Source: Flavobacteriaceae bacterium
GTDB lineage: Bacteria; Bacteroidota; Bacteroidia; Flavobacteriales; Flavobacteriaceae
Length of the DNA stretch: 64,000 nt
Assembly: GCA_027490305.1 (NCBI GenBank)
Contig: JAIXYI010000057.1
Location: 26,755 to 90,754, forward strand
Direction of reading: 5' to 3'
Position numbers and translations under genes: made by a program
In this document: positions 63,891-64,000 of the stretch, piece by piece
Layout of the letters: every line of letters begins with the position of its first letter
Position numbering within the stretch: position 1 is the stretch's first letter
Notes under the pieces: generated by a model
The model's database searches: none
What the model was told of the DNA's origin: nothing
What the model saw: the letters and a program-made list of their open reading frames with translations, nothing else

Positions 63891-64000
63891 GTTCGATATA
63901 AAAACCCAAATAATATAGCATAAGAAAAGCGGAAATTTAGTATATTTAAGTGTCTAAAGTTCAAATATTTAACTAAATTATCCGCTATGCTTTCAAGAGA
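63888..64000 (+). mobile_element. Possible left end of an insertion sequence
   Basis: Directly after the broken HNH frame comes AT-rich non-coding DNA (GTGAGTTCGATATAAAAACC near 63888-63907, then repeated AGCG / CGCT-type segments) and an ATG at 63987 opening a frame that reads MLSR before the window ends. This would fit an IS982-like transposase start, but only four residues are visible, so the family is a guess. Confidence 0.35.

Noticed and set aside
63734..63964. 76-codon minus-strand frame over the HNH fragment.
   Set aside because: AT-rich shadow; the plus strand carries the conserved Cys/His motif.

Overview
This looks like a chromosomal segment of a member of the Flavobacteriaceae (phylum Bacteroidota) of unusually high GC (around half, by eye). 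The evidence is the TAnnTTTG-type promoter boxes, two proteins with C-terminal type IX secretion (T9SS type A) sorting domains, SusD-free but typical flavobacterial gene neighbourhoods (folP-DUF1599-BT_3928-tpiA), a CAL67264-type small membrane protein, an M49 peptidase lipoprotein, GIN-domain proteins and IcmF. No rRNA, tRNA or CRISPR array was seen.

Layout. 1-7.5 kb: the end of an acyl-CoA ligase gene, a small membrane protein, then a MarR regulator with a perfect 18-bp palindrome at its promoter, followed by a fatty-acid beta-oxidation set (FadN-like dehydrogenase/hydratase, thiolase, acyl-CoA dehydrogenase). 7.5-17.6 kb: META lipoprotein, SodC, a TPR hybrid histidine kinase behind ettA, tiny membrane proteins behind holA, a nuclease-fold protein and glycosyltransferase, and an OmpA lipoprotein. 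17.6-20.8 kb is the most repeat-rich and regulatory part: composite hairpin repeats, a DJ-1/PfpI protein behind a Crp-type operator and next to a Crp/Fnr gene, a second copy of a 132-bp dispersed element, and a small HTH gene preceded by a helically phased array of ACGTATAA-like sites. 20.8-30.4 kb: minus-strand housekeeping run (RarD-type transporter, TsaC, PcrA/UvrD, two flavobacterial unknowns, patatin, M1 peptidase, T9SS protein). 30.5-38.7 kb: MFS transporter, icmF, purU, an OsmC-GNAT-ferredoxin operon, DUF4197. 38.9-39.6 kb: a compositionally distinct two-gene module (47-aa protein plus DUF6169 protein). 39.7-46.2 kb: corrinoid-binding protein, rlmH, folP, DUF1599, BT_3928, thioredoxin, tpiA, nhaA. 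46.3-49.1 kb: ECF sigma/anti-sigma operon with two repetitive beta-rich envelope proteins. 49.1-57.8 kb: pyrophosphohydrolase, M49 peptidase, SRPBCC-GyrI fusion, kdsA, and a regulator/creD locus bracketed by two identical-type operators. 58.1-63.3 kb: a 1,238-aa T9SS protein with four internal repeats and a sugar:H+ symporter. The window ends in an accessory patch: a truncated HNH endonuclease and what may be the left end of an insertion sequence.

Functionally most of the window is core metabolism (fatty acid oxidation, acyl-CoA isomerisation, folate, LPS Kdo synthesis, translation/replication factors). The candidates for something not yet described are (i) the ACGTATAA array plus its HTH/coiled-coil gene, (ii) the DUF6169 two-gene module, (iii) the two families of dispersed intergenic elements and (iv) a ferredoxin-like domain fused to a small flavobacterial domain of unknown role.
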